64,000 nt of DNA, taken from the NCBI RefSeq assembly GCF_023074055.1, contig NZ_JADPKR010000026.1, positions 248,001 through 312,000 on the forward strand, in the 5' to 3' direction. The DNA is from Bradyrhizobium sp. 141. Lineage in GTDB: Bacteria > Pseudomonadota > Alphaproteobacteria > Rhizobiales > Xanthobacteraceae. The first letter of the stretch is position 1, and each line of letters starts with the position of its first letter. The notes below the pieces were generated by a model that saw nothing but the letters and a program-made list of their open reading frames with translations, did not search any database and had not been told where the DNA came from. The translations under genes and the position numbers were made by a program. This document shows positions 62,357-64,000 of this stretch, in pieces.

Positions 62357-63382
62357 CTACACCGCCGGCGGGTTCCGGTCGGTGAAGGTCGTGCGCTGGT
62401 GCCAGTAGGGATAGGGCAGCGTGACCTTGCTCGCCGCGTCGAGCTTTGCGATCTGGTCCTTGGTCAGCGACCAGCCGACCGCGCCGAGATTTTCGCGGAG
62501 CTGCGTCTCGTTGCGCGCGCCGATGATCAGCGTCGACACTGTCGGACGCTGCAGCAGCCAGTTGAGCGCGATCTGCGACACGCTCTTGCCCGTTTCCTTC
62601 GCGACGTCGTCGATGGCCTCGACGACACGATAGACGTGCTCGTCCGGCACCGGCGGGCCGAAATCGGCCGTCTTGGGCAGGCGGCTCACCTCGGGCTTCG
62701 GCTGCCCCCGGCGGATCTTGCCGGTGAGGCGTCCCCAGCCGAGCGGTGACCAGACCACGGCACCCAGCCCCTGGTCGAGGCCGAGCGGCATCAACTCCCA
62801 TTCGTAGTCGCGCCCGATCAGCGAATAATAGGTCTGGTTGGCGACGTAGCGCGGGAAGCCGTGCTTGTCGGCAACAGAGAGCGATTTCATCAGGTGCCAG
62901 CCGGAGAAATTCGAAACGCCGACGTAGCGGATCTTGCCGGCGCGCACGAGCACGTCGAGCGTGCCGAGCACCTCTTCGGGCGGGGTGAAGGCGTCGAAGC
63001 CATGAAGCTGGAACAGATCGATGTAGTCGGTGCCGAGCCGGCGCAGCGAACCGTCGATGGCTGCGAGCAGGTGTTGGCGCGACGAGCCGATGTCGTTGGG
63101 GCCGTCGCCAAAGCGGAAGGTGGCCTTGGTCGAGACCAGCACCTTGTCACGGCGGCCCTTGATGGCTTCGCCGAGCACGCGCTCGGACTCGCCGAGCGAA
63201 TAGACGTCCGCAGTGTCGAACATCGACACGCCGGCCTCGAGACAGATGTCCAGCAGGCGCCGGGCTTCGGTCGCATCCGTCGTGCCCCACGCCGCGAGGC
63301 GGCCAACACCGCCGAACGTTCCGGTCCCGAGACTCAAGGCGGGCACCATGAGGCCCGACCGGCCCAAGCGTCGGTATTCCAT
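62357..63382 (-). CDS. Aldo/keto reductase (general stress protein 69-like)
   Basis: A 341-residue AKR of the AKR11/12 type (YghZ/GSP69-like). The tetrad residues are in DTADVYSLGESE (Asp, Tyr), VSTKATF (Lys) and LFQLHGFD (His). The NADPH-binding end reads LIIGARNETQLRENLGAVG. It would reduce aldehydes or ketones with NADPH. It stands alone; a promoter could lie in the gap to 63498. Confidence 0.92.
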   Translation of the reverse strand: MEYRRLGRSGLMVPALSLGTGTFGGVGRLAAWGTTDATEARRLLDICLEAGVSMFDTADVYSLGESERVLGEAIKGRRDKVLVSTKATFRFGDGPNDIGSSRQHLLAAIDGSLRRLGTDYIDLFQLHGFDAFTPPEEVLGTLDVLVRAGKIRYVGVSNFSGWHLMKSLSVADKHGFPRYVANQTYYSLIGRDYEWELMPLGLDQGLGAVVWSPLGWGRLTGKIRRGQPKPEVSRLPKTADFGPPVPDEHVYRVVEAIDDVAKETGKSVSQIALNWLLQRPTVSTLIIGARNETQLRENLGAVGWSLTKDQIAKLDAASKVTLPYPYWHQRTTFTDRNPPAV

Positions 63383-63497
63383 CGATATGCTCCTCGGCTG
63401 ACTGCTGATTGATCCGTGCGATCTTGTTGCTGAAGTTAGCGCAAGCGAACGCCTTGTCCTATCATGCGCTCACATACCGGCCCTGCTTGGGAGCGGC

Positions 63498-63728
63498 CTA
63501 GTCGTGCAGCAGCATGTCATCGAACGCTGCATCGCCAACCTGCGAGCGGACCGCTTTCGCCTGAGCCTCGCTGCTCGTTACAGGTGAGGGAAGGCAGGCG
63601 CGTTCGCTATCATGCGTTTGCCGCGGCAACAGCGTCAGGCCCCAGCCGACCAGAACCAGCACCGCGAGTCGGATCGCGATCACGCTCAGCAACAGCTCCG
63701 ATCCGCTTATCGTGGTGCGAGTCCTCAT
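63498..63728 (-). CDS. Possible small membrane protein (76 residues)
   Basis: From ATG 63728 (MRTRTTISGSELLLSV) with one hydrophobic helix (LLLSVIAIRLAVLVLVGWGL) and a polar C-terminus. The ribosome binding site is weak. It could be real, since a clean membrane helix is unlikely by chance in GC-rich noncoding sequence, but there is no family support. Confidence 0.4.
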   Translation of the reverse strand: MRTRTTISGSELLLSVIAIRLAVLVLVGWGLTLLPRQTHDSERACLPSPVTSSEAQAKAVRSQVGDAAFDDMLLHD

Positions 63729-63827
63729 GTGCGCCAGCCTGATGCAGGCGGCAAGGCCTGACAATCTGGAATTGGCGAGCCTTGTCTTCGCCCCGGGCGA
63801 AGGCTGCGGCCAATGGCTGTCCGAATC

Positions 63828-64000
63828 TCAATGCCGCAATTGGCTGTGCCGGAAGTCGCGCGGCGACATCCCGAACTGCTCGCGGAAGACGCGACCGAAA
63901 TGCGAGAGGTCGTTGAAGCCCCAGGCAAAGGCGATCTCGCTGATGTGGCGATGGACGAGCATGGGCGAGGCGAGGTCGCGCCGGCATTTGGCAAGGCGTT
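63828..64000 (-). CDS. AraC-family transcriptional regulator, C-terminal part
   Basis: The frame enters from the right edge and ends TGA 63830-63828. The visible end reads HISEIAFAWGFNDLSHFGRV, then FREQFGMSPRDFRHSQ, the second helix-turn-helix of AraC/XylS proteins. The effector domain lies outside the window, so the ligand is unknown. Confidence 0.88.
   Translation of the reverse strand, partial: RLAKCRRDLASPMLVHRHISEIAFAWGFNDLSHFGRVFREQFGMSPRDFRHSQLRH

Overview
The window reads as a chromosomal segment of a high-GC alphaproteobacterium of the Rhizobiales, most likely Bradyrhizobium. The basis is the gene content (MipZ-like ATPase, phasin, ClpS/ClpA, LivM-LivG fusion transporter, HWE-type CheB/CheR kinase), the high-GC codon use and several interspersed palindromic repeat families that I recognise from Bradyrhizobium genomes. 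No searches were run, so the assignment is inference.

Layout. 0-8.6 kb: mostly housekeeping genes. These are the tail of a biotin-dependent carboxylase, an oxaloacetate decarboxylase-like enzyme with acylphosphatase, a hybrid sensor kinase, a GbsR/MarR-type regulator heading a three-gene operon, a LysR/tautomerase divergent pair, lipB and a lone FliN-like gene. A tRNA-Leu(GAG) sits at 8.8 kb. 9-24.6 kb: a large accessory catabolic island. A leftward operon carries a 3-hydroxyisobutyrate dehydrogenase-like enzyme, an MmgE/PrpD protein, a complete Liv-type ABC transporter with two tandem binding proteins, a carboxymuconolactone decarboxylase (CMD) family protein, two SDRs, a GntR/FCD regulator and an orphan Bug-type binding protein. 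A rightward operon carries an MmgE/PrpD-CMD fusion, a metallo-beta-lactamase-fold hydrolase and an isochorismatase-fold hydrolase. The two are driven from one short region where opposing promoters are interleaved in a dyad.

24.7-35.8 kb: a signalling and small-protein region with a single-domain response regulator, a stand-alone CheB-like methylesterase, a giant CheB-CheR-PAS-HWE kinase translationally coupled to a Crp/Fnr regulator, many proteins under 100 residues, and an FMN reductase/thioredoxin-reductase-like pair. 36-42.8 kb: tandem NodB-type deacetylases, MgtE, an XRE regulator, an aldo/keto reductase and a TolA-like protein. 42.8-43.8 kb: a gene-free repeat island of three elements, including a 501-bp inverted-repeat-bounded unit.

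43.8-64 kb: mainly housekeeping and envelope genes (DUF599, GST, DUF1489, panC, mipZ, alpha/beta hydrolase, VWA, J-domain, D-Ala-D-Ala carboxypeptidase with SPOR, phasin, TadG-like protein, clpS, clpA, lipoprotein, MFS exporter, aldo/keto reductase, truncated AraC regulator). Several clear hairpin terminators and some candidate regulatory palindromes (GbsR-like, phasin, EcfG-like) are visible. I found no CRISPR array, rRNA, prophage or intact transposase.
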